A stretch of 64,000 nucleotides of DNA from Leisingera sp. ANG1 (GCF_000203975.2 NZ_AFCF02000001.1:62001-126000), one strand, 5' to 3'. Counted from the first letter of the stretch, positions 7,654 through 16,480 are shown. A program made the numbers and translations. Notes: generated from the sequence alone by a model not told the origin.

Positions 7654-9120
7654 CTACAGGGCCAGCGGTGAGGACCGGCCCGAGGTCTCCAGCTCCCAGC
7701 TGGCGGACCAGTCTGCGCCCCGGCGTTCCAGCACCAGATAGTTGCGCTCCGCTGCATACCGCCCGGCCTGACCGGGGATTCTGCGAATGCGGATCGGGTG
7801 GCCGGGCAGGGGCGCATCGCCCAGCCACGAGAGCAGCCCCAGCGCCTTCGCCCAGGCCTTGGGCGGTGCCCGGTGGGAAATGCCGGAGGCCACCAGCTGG
7901 TGCAAAACCTTGCCGCCGCCAAGCGCCATCTCGCCCCGTGCGGCCAGGTGGATCTCGCCGGAAATCGCGGTGACCTCATGCCCTTCTTGCGCTGCCATGT
8001 CCCGCAGCAGCCGCAGCATCCGCCGCCATGAGGCCCGGTGCGCCCGGCTTTGCCACTGGTCGCGCAGGTCGTCCTCGTATTTCTGCATCCGCGGGATCAG
8101 CACCATCAGGAATTCCAGCAGCGACAACCGCGGCCCCAGCAGCGGCACGCTGGACAGGATCAGGCTGCGCCCGGCAAAGCGTTTCTCTGCCGCTGCTTTC
8201 ATCAACCACCAGCCGCCCCGCGCCATCACCCGCCGTCGGCTGCGTTCGGAGCGCAGATCGGGCGCCAGCAGCCGCAGCCCCGGCGCTTCGATGCACCAGC
8301 CCAGGTGGCTGCCTTCGGGATCGGCAAAACGGGCAGGCAGGTCCCCATCGCAGCAACCGTGCTGAAACAGCAGCGCCGCCTCCCGTGCAGCGGAAAACAG
8401 CGTCTGGCCGACAGGGGAATAGGTGCGCGAACGGCGCAAGGACCCCCAGCCGTCGCAGATGTCATGATCGTCCCACTGCATCAGCGACGGCACTCGCGCT
8501 GCGATCCAGGCAAACTCCGGTGCGGTGTAGACTGCCAAGTAGCGCTGCAGGAAACGCTCGCGCAGGTGGTGCATCAGATTCGCCAGGTCCGCGCGCGCGG
8601 GATCGCGGGGAATGCGGTCCGGCCAATCTTGGCTCAAGGGATGGCCGTCTGTCACCTCATCCGCATAGACTTGGTCACCGCCATGCAGCAGCAGCGAGAA
8701 GGGGTGTTCCGCATGCTCCGCGCCCATCCGCGCCCACATGGCGTTGCGCTCGGCCCCGTCGCGGTCCAGGTCACCATGCTCCTCGCCGTTGCAGGCGGCA
8801 TAGGCGATCCGCAGATCGCCGCCAAAACCGCCTGCCAGCTCATAGCGCGTGCCGTTCCACTGGTAGGCGGAAGGGCAGTCCGCCGGCAGGCTGAACCGCG
8901 CCCGCAGCACCGTATGGGTGCTGTACTCCGCCAGCGGTGCGGGCTGCGCTTCACCACCGTCCAATTGAACTGGCGGCAGAGCCGCGCCTTTGGGCGCGAT
9001 GAACAAGGCGGCCAGATGCATCCGGCCATCGCGCAGATCATCAAGGATCAGGATCGGGCCGGTTATTCGGCCTGTTGCCGGGCCTGTTATCGGGCCTGTT
9101 GTACGGGTGCTGCTGCTCAT
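7654..9120 (-). CDS. PhoD-like alkaline phosphatase family protein
   Basis: Metallophosphoesterase of about 488 residues related to PhoD. Visible motifs include RIAYAACNGEE, the GGDQVYADEV metal motif in the first half, QWDDHDICDGWG, and TAISGEIHLAARG near the C-terminus. These residues bind the metals in PhoD-type phosphatases and phosphodiesterases. No signal peptide or twin-arginine motif is visible, so it is probably cytoplasmic, unlike classical secreted PhoD. The start is uncertain: ATG at 9120 is used, ATG at 9159 would add 13 residues, and neither has a good ribosome site. The first 25 residues hold a short Thr-Gly-Pro-rich repeat. Confidence 0.8.
   Translation of the reverse strand: MSSSTRTTGPITGPATGRITGPILILDDLRDGRMHLAALFIAPKGAALPPVQLDGGEAQPAPLAEYSTHTVLRARFSLPADCPSAYQWNGTRYELAGGFGGDLRIAYAACNGEEHGDLDRDGAERNAMWARMGAEHAEHPFSLLLHGGDQVYADEVTDGHPLSQDWPDRIPRDPARADLANLMHHLRERFLQRYLAVYTAPEFAWIAARVPSLMQWDDHDICDGWGSLRRSRTYSPVGQTLFSAAREAALLFQHGCCDGDLPARFADPEGSHLGWCIEAPGLRLLAPDLRSERSRRRVMARGGWWLMKAAAEKRFAGRSLILSSVPLLGPRLSLLEFLMVLIPRMQKYEDDLRDQWQSRAHRASWRRMLRLLRDMAAQEGHEVTAISGEIHLAARGEMALGGGKVLHQLVASGISHRAPPKAWAKALGLLSWLGDAPLPGHPIRIRRIPGQAGRYAAERNYLVLERRGADWSASWELETSGRSSPLAL
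9058..9112 (-). repeat. Short tandem repeat in the N-terminal coding region
   Basis: A roughly 15-base unit containing CGGGCCTGTT(A/G)T recurs three to four times and encodes successive ITGP/ATGR/ITGP segments near the start of the phosphatase. It adds whole codons and keeps the frame, so copy number could vary without inactivating the gene. Confidence 0.5.
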
Positions 9121-9305
9121 GCCGTCACAGCACCTAGGTGCGGGCGGCGGCGCAATCAACCGCTGGCGGCATGACTTTCTGGGGTCGTCCGGGTCTGCGG
9201 CAGAATTGCCGGTGGCGCTTCCTGGGCGGGTGTGGTCTGACTGCCCGCATATTGCCCAGCCGCCTCCGGCCCGCCTGAAGGCGCGGATTTTTCAGGAGAT
9301 TTGAC

Positions 9306-9674
9306 ATGCAATGGAGTTTTCTGGCCGCCGCCCTTCTGGCCGCCCTGTGGATGATTGTTCATGCCTTTGTGGGAGGCCGTGAATGCGCCCGTCCCCTGGC
9401 GCAGGACCGGCAGCTGCCGGATGTGGTGCGCGAGACCACGCTCTTGTGCTGGCATCTGGTCACCGGCTGCCTGGCACTGATGGCGCTGTTCCTGTTCCTC
9501 GGCGCCCGCGGATATGACGGGCTGGCGCTGGCCGGAACTGCAATGGCCGCGATGATGGCGATGGTTGGCCTGCTTCTGCCGCCGCTGCGCCGGGCGGGTT
9601 ATGGCCTGCTGCCGCAAGGGTGGCTGTTTGTGCCTGTGGCCGCTCTGGGCGCTTGGGGGCTGGCGGGCGGTTAG
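9306..9674 (+). CDS. Small four-helix membrane protein of unknown function
   Basis: Hydrophobic protein of 122 residues with four predicted membrane segments, at about residues 3-22, 46-66, 73-92 and 104-121. Short polar loops contain ECARPLAQDRQLPDVVRETTLLCWH. AGGAGA lies seven bases before the ATG, a strong ribosome site. I do not recognise a functional family. It is transcribed alone, divergent from the phosphatase and convergent with the VWA gene, with a complex hairpin repeat beyond its stop. Confidence 0.7.
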   Translation: MQWSFLAAALLAALWMIVHAFVGGRECARPLAQDRQLPDVVRETTLLCWHLVTGCLALMALFLFLGARGYDGLALAGTAMAAMMAMVGLLLPPLRRAGYGLLPQGWLFVPVAALGAWGLAGG

Positions 9675-9696
9675 CGCCAGGTCAAACACCAGCGCG

Positions 9697-9859
9697 GCCC
9701 TCCCGCCCGTCCAGCGTGCATGCGGCATGCCCGCCGCCCGGTTGGGCCCGGCGCCGGAGCCGCGGCTCCGGCGCGCATCCTGCCCGCAGGGCAGGATGCC
9801 ATACCCAAGGCTGCAAGGGGGTGCGGCATCAGCCGCAGCACCTGCAGGCGCGGGAGGGC
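9697..9859. repeat. Modular hairpin repeat (M module plus extra stem) between convergent genes
   Basis: The element starts with CTCCCGCCCGTC at 9700 and contains TTGGGCC followed by a perfect 24-base palindrome at 9751-9774. A second perfect stem-loop follows at 9775-9799 (11-base arms, loop GCA). Ten-base outer arms GCCCTCCCGC (9697-9706) and GCGGGAGGGC (9850-9859) bound the whole. The CTCCCG ... TGGGCC-hairpin skeleton recurs at 15593, 42091, 42943 and 51724. Confidence 0.6.
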
Positions 9860-9880
9860 TGCCGGGTTTGGGGAAATGAC

Positions 9881-11065
9881 CTAGCGGCTCAGCTCCCGCA
9901 TGCCGCGTTCCAGGCCGTCCAGGGTCATCGGCACCATCCGGTTTTCGAAAATCTCACGGATCATGCCGATCGAATGGGTGTAGTCCCAGTATTTCTCCGG
10001 CACCGGGTTGATCCACAGGTTCGACGTCCAGGCCTCCCGCGCGCGCTGCAGCCAGACCTGGCCCGCTTCCTCGTTCCAATGCTCATTGGCACCGCCGGGG
10101 TAGGCGATCTCGTAAGGCGACATCGAGGCATCGCCCACAAAGATGCATTTGTAATCCGGCCCGTAGGTGCGCAGCACCTCATGGGTCGGGGTCTTCTCGT
10201 TCCAGCGGCGCTTGTTATCGCGCCAGACGCCCTCATAGAGGCAATTGTGGAAGTAGTAGTATTCCAGGTGCTTGAACTCGGCGCGGGCGGCAGAGAACAG
10301 CTCCTCCACCACCTGGATATGCGGATCCATCGAGCCGCCCACGTCAAGAAACAGCAAGACCTTCACCGCATTGTGCCGCTCAGGCCGGGTTTTCACGTCC
10401 AGATAGCCGTGCTCAGCAGTGGAACGGATGGTGCCGTCCAGATCCAGTTCCTCCTGCGCGCCCTCACGCACCCAGCGGCGCAGCCGCTTCAGGGCGACCT
10501 TGATGTTGCGGGTGCCCAGTTCCACATCGCCGTCGAGGTTCTTGAACTCGCGCTTGTCCCAGACCTTGACCGCGCGCTGATGGCGGCTCTTGTCCTGGCC
10601 GATGCGCACGCCTTCGGGGTTGTAGCCATAGGCGCCAAAGGGCGAGGTGCCCGCTGTCCCGATCCACTTGTTGCCGCCCTGATGGCGGCCCTGCTGTTCC
10701 TTCAGCCGCTCCTTCAGCGTCTCCATCAGCTTGTCGAAGCCGCCAAGCGCCTCGATCTCGGCCTTTTCCTCCGCGCTCAGATGCTTCTCGGCCATCTTGC
10801 GCAGCCATTCCTCGGGAATGTCCACCGCCTCCATCACGGCATCAGCAGGGATCGCCTCCAAGCCTTCAAAGGTGGCGGCAAAGGCGCGGTCGAACTTGTC
10901 GATGTTGCGCTCATCCTTCACCATCGCCGCACGGGCGAGGAAGTAGAAGGCCTCTATGTCATAGGTCGCAAGCCCCGCCTTCATGCCTTCCAGGAAGGTC
11001 AGATACTCGCGCAAGCTGACCGGAATGGACGCCTTGCGCAGGTTTTCAAAGAAGGGCTGGAACAT
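9881..11065 (-). CDS. VWA (CoxE-like) domain protein
   Basis: Cytoplasmic protein of 394 residues. The N-terminal two thirds are helical and charged (KLMETLKERLKEQQGRHQGG near 110-130). The C-terminal von Willebrand A domain carries the MIDAS metal motif DVGGSM (DxGxS type) near residue 243. Such proteins act with a MoxR-type AAA+ ATPase as chaperones for insertion of metals or cofactors into enzymes. The MoxR partner at 12857-13696 is in the same orientation but is separated by a 55-residue membrane protein and a lipoprotein. The target enzyme is not identifiable from the window. Confidence 0.85.
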   Translation of the reverse strand: MFQPFFENLRKASIPVSLREYLTFLEGMKAGLATYDIEAFYFLARAAMVKDERNIDKFDRAFAATFEGLEAIPADAVMEAVDIPEEWLRKMAEKHLSAEEKAEIEALGGFDKLMETLKERLKEQQGRHQGGNKWIGTAGTSPFGAYGYNPEGVRIGQDKSRHQRAVKVWDKREFKNLDGDVELGTRNIKVALKRLRRWVREGAQEELDLDGTIRSTAEHGYLDVKTRPERHNAVKVLLFLDVGGSMDPHIQVVEELFSAARAEFKHLEYYYFHNCLYEGVWRDNKRRWNEKTPTHEVLRTYGPDYKCIFVGDASMSPYEIAYPGGANEHWNEEAGQVWLQRAREAWTSNLWINPVPEKYWDYTHSIGMIREIFENRMVPMTLDGLERGMRELSR

Positions 11066-11084
11066 CGCGGGCCTCTGTCAGCAG

Positions 11085-11252
11085 TTACGCCAGCACCCGG
11101 TGGGTCAGGATGGTTGCCAGCAGCCCCAGAATACCAAAGATAATGGCATAGACAGCCCCGTATTGCAGCATGTCCAGGGTGTTGCCGCCACGTTTGCGGG
11201 CCTTCAGGGCGCCAATCAGGCCGCCCAGCAGAACGCCGATGATTACGATCAT
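11085..11252 (-). CDS. 55-residue two-helix membrane protein
   Basis: Short open frame with two membrane segments at residues 2-16 and 32-50, joined by a basic loop (KARKRGGNTLDM). It ends with THRVLA. It lies 19 bases before the VWA gene on the same strand. A GGAT-containing purine stretch lies about ten bases before the ATG. Similar tiny membrane proteins are common in this group of bacteria, but I cannot assign a role. Confidence 0.65.
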   Translation of the reverse strand: MIVIIGVLLGGLIGALKARKRGGNTLDMLQYGAVYAIIFGILGLLATILTHRVLA

Positions 11253-11300
11253 GGTTCTATCCGTCTGTTGTCTTTCAGGGTCAGTTTCTTGCGGGCCGTA

Positions 11301-12722
11301 TCAGGAGCCGGTGGGGCGCAGCGCGGCGACTTCCTCCAGCCGGGCCTCGACCACCCAGTCCGGGCCAAAGCCGTATCGCGCCCAACCCAGGCTGTCCAGC
11401 CTGACCCGGCGCGCTTCCACCTGGCGGCCCTCCAGCTCCAGCGCCTCCGCTTGCAGCATCAGCAGCGTTGACAGCAGGGCAGCGTTTTCATGCGCGGCTG
11501 CGGCAGTCACCGCAGGCTTCAGCCGGGCCAAGGCCAAGGCGCCGTTGCCGGTTGCAACGTCATAGGCCGCCAGCTGCACCGCGACCTTGGCTTGGTGGAT
11601 GCCGGTGCCGGGCAGCTGCTGCAGAAAATCCTGCGCGGTCAGGAAATGCCGCAGTGCCAGCTCCGGCTCGCGGATGTGCAGCATCCGGCCCAGCGTATAG
11701 TGGCTCAGCGCCCGGCGGTGGTCGCTCCAGCCCAGGTCGCGGGCGATCTCTGCCGCCCTGTTGGCGGCGCGCAGCCGCTCCCGCAGGGAGGCCTGCGGCC
11801 CCAGCGCCTGCTCGTAGGCCGCTGCCCAGGCCCGCGGCGTGTCCGGCAAACCGGGCGCAGCGGCCCGTGCACCGCGCGGGTTCAGCCGGGCCAGGATGAC
11901 AGGCAGCCGGGCGGCAACCTGCTCCCGGCTCATGCCGGTTTTCAGCTCCGGCGCGTAGGTCGCCCGCAGGATCAGCATATCGAACCCGGTCAGCACCGCG
12001 TGCATGTTGTCGTCGTTGAACACCGAGTCCGGCAGCCGGTAGAGGTCATTCAGCGGCCCGATCGCCTGGGCGAGCTCCTCATGCAGGCAGTCGCGCACTT
12101 CCTGCGGGCTGGTGTCATTCGGAATGAACACCGCCAGCCGGTCCCGCTCGCGCAGCAAGGCCCAGTTGGTGCGCGGGCTGCGCCGGTTGCGCCGGTATTC
12201 CGCCAGCGAGGAGACATTGGGCACCACGAAACAGGCCGCTTTGGGCAGCGCCCGGCGGATCTCGTTCCGGGACACCATCTGAATGGTGATGCTGGCCGCC
12301 TCGCCAGCGACCCGGCGGATGGGAATTCCGGCTTCAGTGCGCAATCTGGCCAGCAGCGCGTTCAGCTCGCGGGTGAAGCCGGGGGAGGGCGTGCCGGTCA
12401 CGCGCAGGGTGATCTGGGTCTCGAACCGGGTGAACTGGGGCAGGGTGCTGCCGCCCTCCAGCTGGAAATGCAAATCCAGGAAGTCGCGGGCGATTTCCGC
12501 GTTGGCGCGCTGCGGAGCTTGCGGGCGCGGTGTGGTGAACACCTTGACCGGCGGCAGCGCCAGCGTCGCGGCAGCGGCGCGGGTCGGGGCCTCGACACGG
12601 GGCACGGGGGCCGTGCAGGCGGCAAGGGCAAGCGCTGCCAGAACACCTGCAGCCGCCTTCATAAGGCTGCACCCGCCGCTGCGGGGCTTCGTTTCCGGCT
12701 TGATAGTTGCGTCCGCGGGCAC
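11301..12722 (-). CDS. DUF2927-type lipoprotein
   Basis: Protein of 473 residues with a lipoprotein signal ending in the lipobox ALAAC (cysteine at about residue 36 of this model). A DUF2927-like region follows, with features such as CFVVPNVSSLAEYRR and CLHEELAQAIGPLNDLYRLPDSVFNDDN. The glutamate after the histidine in LHEELAQ recalls a metalloprotease-like fold, but the catalytic role is unproven. The C-terminal part is helical and TPR-like. Two starts are possible: the GTG at 12722 has AGGAG at good spacing and is used here; the ATG at 12662 would give a shorter, more typical signal peptide but has no ribosome site. It sits between the VWA and MoxR genes. Confidence 0.75.
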   Translation of the reverse strand: MPADATIKPETKPRSGGCSLMKAAAGVLAALALAACTAPVPRVEAPTRAAAATLALPPVKVFTTPRPQAPQRANAEIARDFLDLHFQLEGGSTLPQFTRFETQITLRVTGTPSPGFTRELNALLARLRTEAGIPIRRVAGEAASITIQMVSRNEIRRALPKAACFVVPNVSSLAEYRRNRRSPRTNWALLRERDRLAVFIPNDTSPQEVRDCLHEELAQAIGPLNDLYRLPDSVFNDDNMHAVLTGFDMLILRATYAPELKTGMSREQVAARLPVILARLNPRGARAAAPGLPDTPRAWAAAYEQALGPQASLRERLRAANRAAEIARDLGWSDHRRALSHYTLGRMLHIREPELALRHFLTAQDFLQQLPGTGIHQAKVAVQLAAYDVATGNGALALARLKPAVTAAAAHENAALLSTLLMLQAEALELEGRQVEARRVRLDSLGWARYGFGPDWVVEARLEEVAALRPTGS

Positions 12723-12856
12723 TCAGGCGTCTCCTGCTGGCCCGGCTGTCTCAGCCCGGCCCTGTTTCCTCTGATAGGGGAATGCATCAGCAATTTGAAG
12801 CGAAACAGGCAGACGCCGGGCAAAGCGCCCGCTGCCTGTGGCATCAGGCCGTGCCC

Positions 12857-13696
12857 TCAGCGCCGCCCGCGCGCCATAAAGGCCAGGCGTTCGAACAGAT
12901 GCACGTCCTGCTCGTTCTTCAAGAGCGCCCCGTGCAGCTTGGGCAGGGCATTGGCGCCGTCCCGCGCAATGTCCTCCCGGCTCAGGTCCTCGGCCAGCAG
13001 CAGTTTCAGCCAGTCGATCACCTCAGAGGTCGAGGGCTTCTTCTTCAAGCCTTGCGTCTCGCGGATCTCATAGAACTGCGTCAGCGCCGCGGTCAGCAGC
13101 GCCTCCTTGATGCCCGGGTGATGCACCTCGACGATTTTCTTCATCGTTTCCGCATCCGGGAAGCGGATGTAGTGGAAGAAACAGCGGCGCAGGAAGGCGT
13201 CGGGCAGCTCTTTCTCGTTGTTGGAGGTGATGATCATGATCGGGCGGTGCTTCGCCTTGATCGTCTCGCCGGTCTCGTAGACGTGGAACTCCATCTTGTC
13301 GAGCTCCTGCAAGAGGTCGTTCGGAAACTCGATGTCAGCCTTGTCGATTTCGTCAATCAGCAGCACGACCTTCTCGTCCGCCTCAAACGCTTCCCACAGC
13401 TTGCCCTTGCGGATGTAGTTCTTCACGTCATGCACGCGTTCTTCGCCCAGCTGGCTGTCGCGCAGGCGGCTGACGGCATCGTATTCATAGAGACCTTGCT
13501 GGGCACGGGTGGTGGACTTCACGTTCCACTCGATCATCCGCAGCCCCAGCGCTTCTGCAACCTGCTTGGCCAGCTCGGTTTTGCCGGTGCCGGGTTCACC
13601 CTTGACCAGCAGCGGCCGCTCCAGCGTCACCGCCGCATTTACCGCAACCTTCAGGTCGTCGGTTGCAACATATTCCTTAGTGCCCTGAAATCGCAT
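12857..13696 (-). CDS. MoxR-type AAA+ ATPase
   Basis: AAA+ ATPase of 279 residues. Walker A is GEPGTGKTE near residues 38-46, Walker B is LLIDEIDK near 113-120, and sensor 1 is TSNNEKELPDAFLRRC. The C-terminal lid follows. MoxR ATPases work with VWA-domain partners in protein and cofactor maturation. The VWA gene at 9881 is the likely partner although two genes lie between. The ATG at 13696 opens the conserved MRFQGTKEYVATDDL N-terminus. Confidence 0.92.
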   Translation of the reverse strand: MRFQGTKEYVATDDLKVAVNAAVTLERPLLVKGEPGTGKTELAKQVAEALGLRMIEWNVKSTTRAQQGLYEYDAVSRLRDSQLGEERVHDVKNYIRKGKLWEAFEADEKVVLLIDEIDKADIEFPNDLLQELDKMEFHVYETGETIKAKHRPIMIITSNNEKELPDAFLRRCFFHYIRFPDAETMKKIVEVHHPGIKEALLTAALTQFYEIRETQGLKKKPSTSEVIDWLKLLLAEDLSREDIARDGANALPKLHGALLKNEQDVHLFERLAFMARGRR

Positions 13697-13871
13697 ATCT
13701 TTCCCGTCTCAGCCGTGGTTGCCGTCTTGTTATCACGGTTTTAACCAAACAGCGCCACTATTGTGTAGTGACATTCCTGTCCGATAGGGATAAACGCTGC
13801 GGCAGAGGGGGATCCAAAGTGTTGAGGTATAGTTTATGACCAGCATGATGGGCCAGACCGAAGGAGCCGAA

Positions 13872-14294
13872 ATGAAGCAAGAAGTGTTTCTGCCGGACGA
13901 CTACCGACCGGCCGAAGATGAGCCGTTCATGAACGAACGGCAACTTGAGTATTTCCGACGCAAACTATTGGAATGGAAGCAGGATCTGCTGGCAGACAGC
14001 CGCGACACGATTGAGGGGCTGCAGGACAGCACCCGCAATATTCCAGATGTCGCCGACCGCGCCAGCGAAGAGACCGACCGCGCGCTGGAGCTGCGCACCC
14101 GCGACCGCCAGCGCAAGCTGGTCGCCAAGATCGACTCGGCCCTGCGCCGCATCGACGAGGGCGAATACGGCTACTGCGAAGTGACCGGCGATCCGATCTC
14201 GCTGAAACGCCTGGATGCGCGTCCGATTGCAACCATGAGCCTGGAAGCGCAGGAGCGCCACGAGCGCCGCGAAAAGGTCCACCGCGACGATTAA
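13872..14294 (+). CDS. dksA: RNA polymerase-binding protein DksA, zinc-finger cysteines lost
   Basis: Secondary-channel regulator of 140 residues that works with ppGpp on RNA polymerase. The coiled coil spans about residues 20-95, with the tip motif DVADRA (DxxDxA) at 59-64. The globular part reads GYCEVTGDPISLKRLDARPI, where E. coli DksA has two CxxC pairs. Only Cys102 remains, so no four-cysteine zinc site can form; single-cysteine DksA is known in Rhodobacter. The start at 13872 follows AAGGAG at five bases. An upstream in-frame ATG at 13836, with GAGG eight bases before it, would add 12 residues and cannot be excluded. Confidence 0.93.
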   Translation: MKQEVFLPDDYRPAEDEPFMNERQLEYFRRKLLEWKQDLLADSRDTIEGLQDSTRNIPDVADRASEETDRALELRTRDRQRKLVAKIDSALRRIDEGEYGYCEVTGDPISLKRLDARPIATMSLEAQERHERREKVHRDD

Positions 14295-14330
14295 CCGCTG
14301 ATTTTGGCGGCAAAAACGCGACAAACATTG

Positions 14331-14361
14331 ACGCCGGGGCCTTTTGCTCCGGCGTTTTTTG
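14331..14361 (+). terminator. Rho-independent terminator after dksA
   Basis: ACGCCGGGGC and GCTCCGGCGT pair through ten positions (one G-U) around the loop CTTTT-, followed directly by a run of six T. Confidence 0.9.
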
Positions 14362-14398
14362 TTTCATTGGGGGCAGGCGGAGAATCTGCGGGAGCCCC

Positions 14399-15565
14399 AT
14401 GGACCTCAAAGGCCTGAAAATAACCGTCATCGGCGCCGGCATCGGCGGTCTCGCGGCAGCGCTGTCGCTGCGCCGCTTCGGGGCGTCCGTCACCGTGCTG
14501 GAACAGGCCGAGGCGATCTCCGAGGTGGGCGCAGGCCTGCAGATCACCCCCAATGGCGTGCAGGTGCTGAAGGCGCTGGGGCTGGCGGATGATCTGGCCT
14601 GGTGCTCGCAGCGCGCGCGCGCCGTGGTACTGCGCGGCCACCGCCGCGGCAAACAGGTGCTGCGGCTGGATCTGGACGAATACGCCGCCGGGCTGCCCTA
14701 TTACTTCGTGCACCGCTCCGACCTCATCGGCATCCTGGCCGGCGCCGCCCGCCGCGAGGGCGTGCAGGTGCGGCTGCTGCAAAAGGCAGAGCGCATCGAA
14801 CCGGGTCCGCAGCCGGCCGTTCACCTGGTGAACGGTGCCCAGTGCGGCGGCGATCTTGTGGTCGGGGCCGACGGGCTGCATTCGAAAACCCGGGTGGCAT
14901 TGAACGGCGAGCGCAAACCCGCCTTCACCGGCCAGGTCGCCTGGCGCGCCACGGTGCCCAACCACCTGAACCTGCCGCCGGAGGCGCAGGTGTTCATGGG
15001 GCCGGGGCGGCACCTGGTGGCTTACCCTTTGCGCGATGGCAGCCTGATGAACCTGGTCGCGGTGCAGGAGCGCCGGGCCTGGGCTGAGGAAGGCTGGAAC
15101 CTCAAGGACGACCCCGCCAACCTGCGCGCCGCCTTCCGCGGTTTCGGCGGCAATGCTGCGGCGCTCTTGGAGGCGGTGGAGGAGGTGCTGCTGTGGGGGC
15201 TGTTCCGCCATCCGGTGGCAGAGCACTGGTTTGGCGAAAACACCGCCATTCTTGGCGACGCCGCGCATCCGACGCTGCCTTTTATGGCGCAAGGCGCCAA
15301 TCTGGCGCTGGAGGATGCCTGGGTGCTGGCACGTTCCCTGCAAGAGGCAGCGGGGCTGAAATCCGGCCTGATGATGTACCAGGAGCGCCGCCGCGCGCGG
15401 GCAGAGAAGGTGGTGCAGGCCGCCAGCAACAACGCCTGGAAATACCATCTGCGCGCGCCGCTCAGCTGGCCTGCGCACCAGGTGCTGAAACTGGGCGGCC
15501 GCTTTGCCCCGGACCGCATGGTCAGCCAGTTCGACTGGATCTACCGCCACGACGTCACCGCCTGA
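14399..15565 (+). CDS. FAD-dependent monooxygenase (salicylate hydroxylase-like)
   Basis: Class A flavoprotein hydroxylase of 388 residues. The N-terminal dinucleotide fold has GAGIGG at residues 12-17. The mid-protein motif VVGADGLHSKTR is of the DG type, and the FAD ribityl-binding motif GDAAHPTLPFMAQGANLALEDA lies in the last third. The family uses NAD(P)H and O2 to hydroxylate aromatic or related rings, and the closest general likeness is to salicylate-type hydroxylases. No pathway genes are adjacent, so the substrate is unknown. GGGAG lies four bases before the ATG. The gene follows the dksA terminator and stands alone. Confidence 0.87.
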   Translation: MDLKGLKITVIGAGIGGLAAALSLRRFGASVTVLEQAEAISEVGAGLQITPNGVQVLKALGLADDLAWCSQRARAVVLRGHRRGKQVLRLDLDEYAAGLPYYFVHRSDLIGILAGAARREGVQVRLLQKAERIEPGPQPAVHLVNGAQCGGDLVVGADGLHSKTRVALNGERKPAFTGQVAWRATVPNHLNLPPEAQVFMGPGRHLVAYPLRDGSLMNLVAVQERRAWAEEGWNLKDDPANLRAAFRGFGGNAAALLEAVEEVLLWGLFRHPVAEHWFGENTAILGDAAHPTLPFMAQGANLALEDAWVLARSLQEAAGLKSGLMMYQERRRARAEKVVQAASNNAWKYHLRAPLSWPAHQVLKLGGRFAPDRMVSQFDWIYRHDVTA

Positions 15566-15592
15566 ATCAGGCCGGGGGCTGGGCGGGGGAGG

Positions 15593-15664
15593 CTCCCGCC
15601 CGTCGCGGTTTCATTGAAAATGAACCGCTCCCGTTGGGCGTGGCGCCGCGCTGACGCGCGGCGC
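15593..15664. repeat. M-module hairpin repeat between convergent genes
   Basis: CTCCCGCC at 15593 is followed by a bulged stem at 15605-15628, then TTGGGCG, then GCGCCGCG paired with CGCGGCGC at 15643-15664. This is the same order of parts as at 9700, 42091, 42943 and 51724, with different stem sequences. Confidence 0.55.
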
Positions 15665-15673
15665 GGGTTGTGT

Positions 15674-16480
15674 TCAGATGTCCAGGTCGACCCAGACCGG
15701 AACATGGTCGGACGGCTTTTCGCGGCCCCGCACATCCTTGTCGATCTGGCAGTCCCGCAGCAGGTCAGCGGCCTGCGGCGTGAGCAGGAAATGGTCGATG
15801 CGGATGCCGTCGTCGCGGTTCCAGGCGCCGGCCTGGTAATCCCAAAAGGAATAATGCCCCGGCCCCTGGTGCCGCGCCCGGAACGCCTCGGTGAAGCCCA
15901 GGTTGACGATCCGCTGAAACGCCGCACGGCTTTCCGGACGGTGCAGAGCGTCCTCGCGCCAGGCCTCCGGGCGCTTGGCGTCCTCGGCCTGCGGGATGAT
16001 ATTGTAGTCCCCGGCCATCAGCGCGGGCATCTCTTCGGCCATCAGCGCCGCGGCGCGGGTCTTCAGCCGCTCCATCCAGGCCAGCTTGTAGGCGTATTTG
16101 CCGCCCGCCACCGGGCTGCCGTCTGCCTCCAGCTCCACCGGGTTGCCATTCGGCAGATACAGGCCGCAGATCCGGATCGCCTGCTTGCCCACCACGGTGG
16201 CCTCGATCCAGCGCGCCTGTTCGTCGCTGTCGTCGCCGGGCAGGCCGCGGCTCACATCCTCCAGCGGCAGCTTGGACAGGATTGCCACGCCATTGAAGCT
16301 CTTCTGGCCGTGGGTTTCGACGTTGTAGCCGCGCTCCTCGAAGATCTCGCGCGGGAAGGCCTCATCCACTGACTTGATTTCCTGCAGCAGCACCACATCG
16401 GGCTGCGCCTCATCCAGCCAGTCCGGCAGCGCCTGCGCCCGGGCCTTGATGCCATTGATGTTAAAAGTGGCGATTTTCAT
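15674..16480 (-). CDS. xthA: Exodeoxyribonuclease III
   Basis: AP endonuclease/3'-5' exonuclease of 268 residues that acts in base excision repair. The family motifs are present: MKIATFNINGIKAR at the start, LLQEIK near 32-37, SFNGVAILSK, GLYLPNGNP, MAGDYNIIPQAED, and RIDHFLLTPQAAD with the final SDHVPVWVDL. Together these contain the catalytic Asn, Glu, Tyr, Asp and His residues of the ExoIII/APE1 fold. A GGAGG sequence lies shortly before the ATG. The gene is convergent with the monooxygenase gene and divergent from the repeat-peptide operon. Confidence 0.95.
   Translation of the reverse strand: MKIATFNINGIKARAQALPDWLDEAQPDVVLLQEIKSVDEAFPREIFEERGYNVETHGQKSFNGVAILSKLPLEDVSRGLPGDDSDEQARWIEATVVGKQAIRICGLYLPNGNPVELEADGSPVAGGKYAYKLAWMERLKTRAAALMAEEMPALMAGDYNIIPQAEDAKRPEAWREDALHRPESRAAFQRIVNLGFTEAFRARHQGPGHYSFWDYQAGAWNRDDGIRIDHFLLTPQAADLLRDCQIDKDVRGREKPSDHVPVWVDLDI

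Noticed and set aside
13836-13871. Alternative upstream start of dksA
   Set aside because: It has a fair GAGG, but the internal ATG has AAGGAG at better spacing and gives the conserved N-terminus; kept only as an alternative.
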